From positions 1-11,768 of the forward strand of contig NZ_LGEG01000041.1 of the NCBI RefSeq assembly GCF_001280125.1: 11,768 bases of DNA, read 5' to 3'. Source of the stretch: Streptomyces sp. NRRL F-6492 (GTDB lineage Bacteria; Actinomycetota; Actinomycetes; Streptomycetales; Streptomycetaceae). The notes under the pieces are model-generated. The model did no database searches and was not told the origin of the DNA. It saw only the letters and a program-made list of their open reading frames with translations. Positions 11,650 to 11,768 of the stretch are shown piece after piece; within the stretch, counting starts at the first letter, position 1; each line of letters opens with the position of its first letter. Made by a program: the position numbers and the translations under genes.

Positions 11650-11768
11650 ATGTCGCAGTCCGATCGAGCCGAGCCCGCCGATGCCCGTGGCCGTGTGGCC
11701 GAGCTGCACGTCCTGCGTGAGCGGGCGCTGGCGGGTCCGAGTGAGCGGGCGACGCAGGCGCAGCACGC
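11650..11768 (+). CDS. Acyl-CoA carboxylase beta (carboxyltransferase) subunit, 5' fragment
   Basis: Only the first 39 codons are in the window. The N terminus, with DARGRVAELHVLRERALAGP followed by SERATQAQHA, matches the conserved start of actinomycete propionyl/acetyl-CoA carboxylase beta subunits, in which AQHA is normally followed by KGKLTARERI. ATG 11650 is supported by AGAGGAG at 11633-11639, 10 nt upstream, and lies 3 nt after the transferase stop. With a biotinylated alpha subunit encoded elsewhere, such enzymes make malonyl-CoA, methylmalonyl-CoA or longer-chain extender units. Specificity cannot be read from this fragment. Its place at the end of the operon suggests a dedicated extender-unit supply for the PKS. 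Confidence 0.85.
   Translation, partial: MSQSDRAEPADARGRVAELHVLRERALAGPSERATQAQH

Overview
The window is an 11.8-kb piece of a high-GC actinomycete genome, almost certainly Streptomyces or a close relative. Third codon positions are nearly all G or C, and long shadow ORFs fill the other frames. The content is the downstream end of a modular type I polyketide synthase (PKS) gene cluster. All genes lie on the + strand with overlaps or gaps of 60 nt or less, so the window looks like part of a single transcription unit. It contains no RNA gene, insertion sequence, CRISPR array or integration site that I can see, and no gene-free stretch near 300 nt.

Layout. (1) Bases 1-3686 are the 3' part of a large PKS gene whose visible domains are AT-DH-KR-ACP followed by a C-terminal docking region. 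(2) Bases 3683-7513 are a complete single-module PKS gene, docking-KS-AT-ACP-TE, which is the chain-terminating module. (3) Next come a cytochrome P450 (7510-8763), a small NTF2/SnoaL-fold protein (8813-9175) and a type II editing thioesterase (9236-10015). (4) A metallophosphoesterase (10028-10936) overlaps a Sfp/Svp-type phosphopantetheinyl transferase (10933-11646) by 4 nt. (5) The first 39 codons of an acyl-CoA carboxylase beta subunit (11650 onward) run off the end.

How the genes fit together. The carboxylase would make a malonyl-type extender unit. The phosphopantetheinyl transferase arms the ACPs, and the type II thioesterase clears stalled ones. The two PKS proteins carry out the last two extensions. 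Both AT domains have malonyl-CoA signatures. The penultimate module should leave a double bond (active DH, B-type KR, no ER). The last module has no reducing domain, so it should deliver a beta-keto thioester to the TE for hydrolysis or lactonisation. The P450 and the NTF2-like protein are probable post-PKS tailoring enzymes. I cannot name the product.

The most interesting point is the overlapping metallophosphoesterase and phosphopantetheinyl transferase pair. It has the same gene order as the mycobacterial PptH/PptT pair, where the first enzyme removes the arm that the second attaches. Finding it inside a PKS operon suggests a cluster-dedicated on/off switch for carrier proteins. A second point is that the two AT domains are indel-free, about 88% identical copies in DNA, with one 62-nt exact stretch and codon use unlike their surroundings, as expected for recombination or gene conversion.
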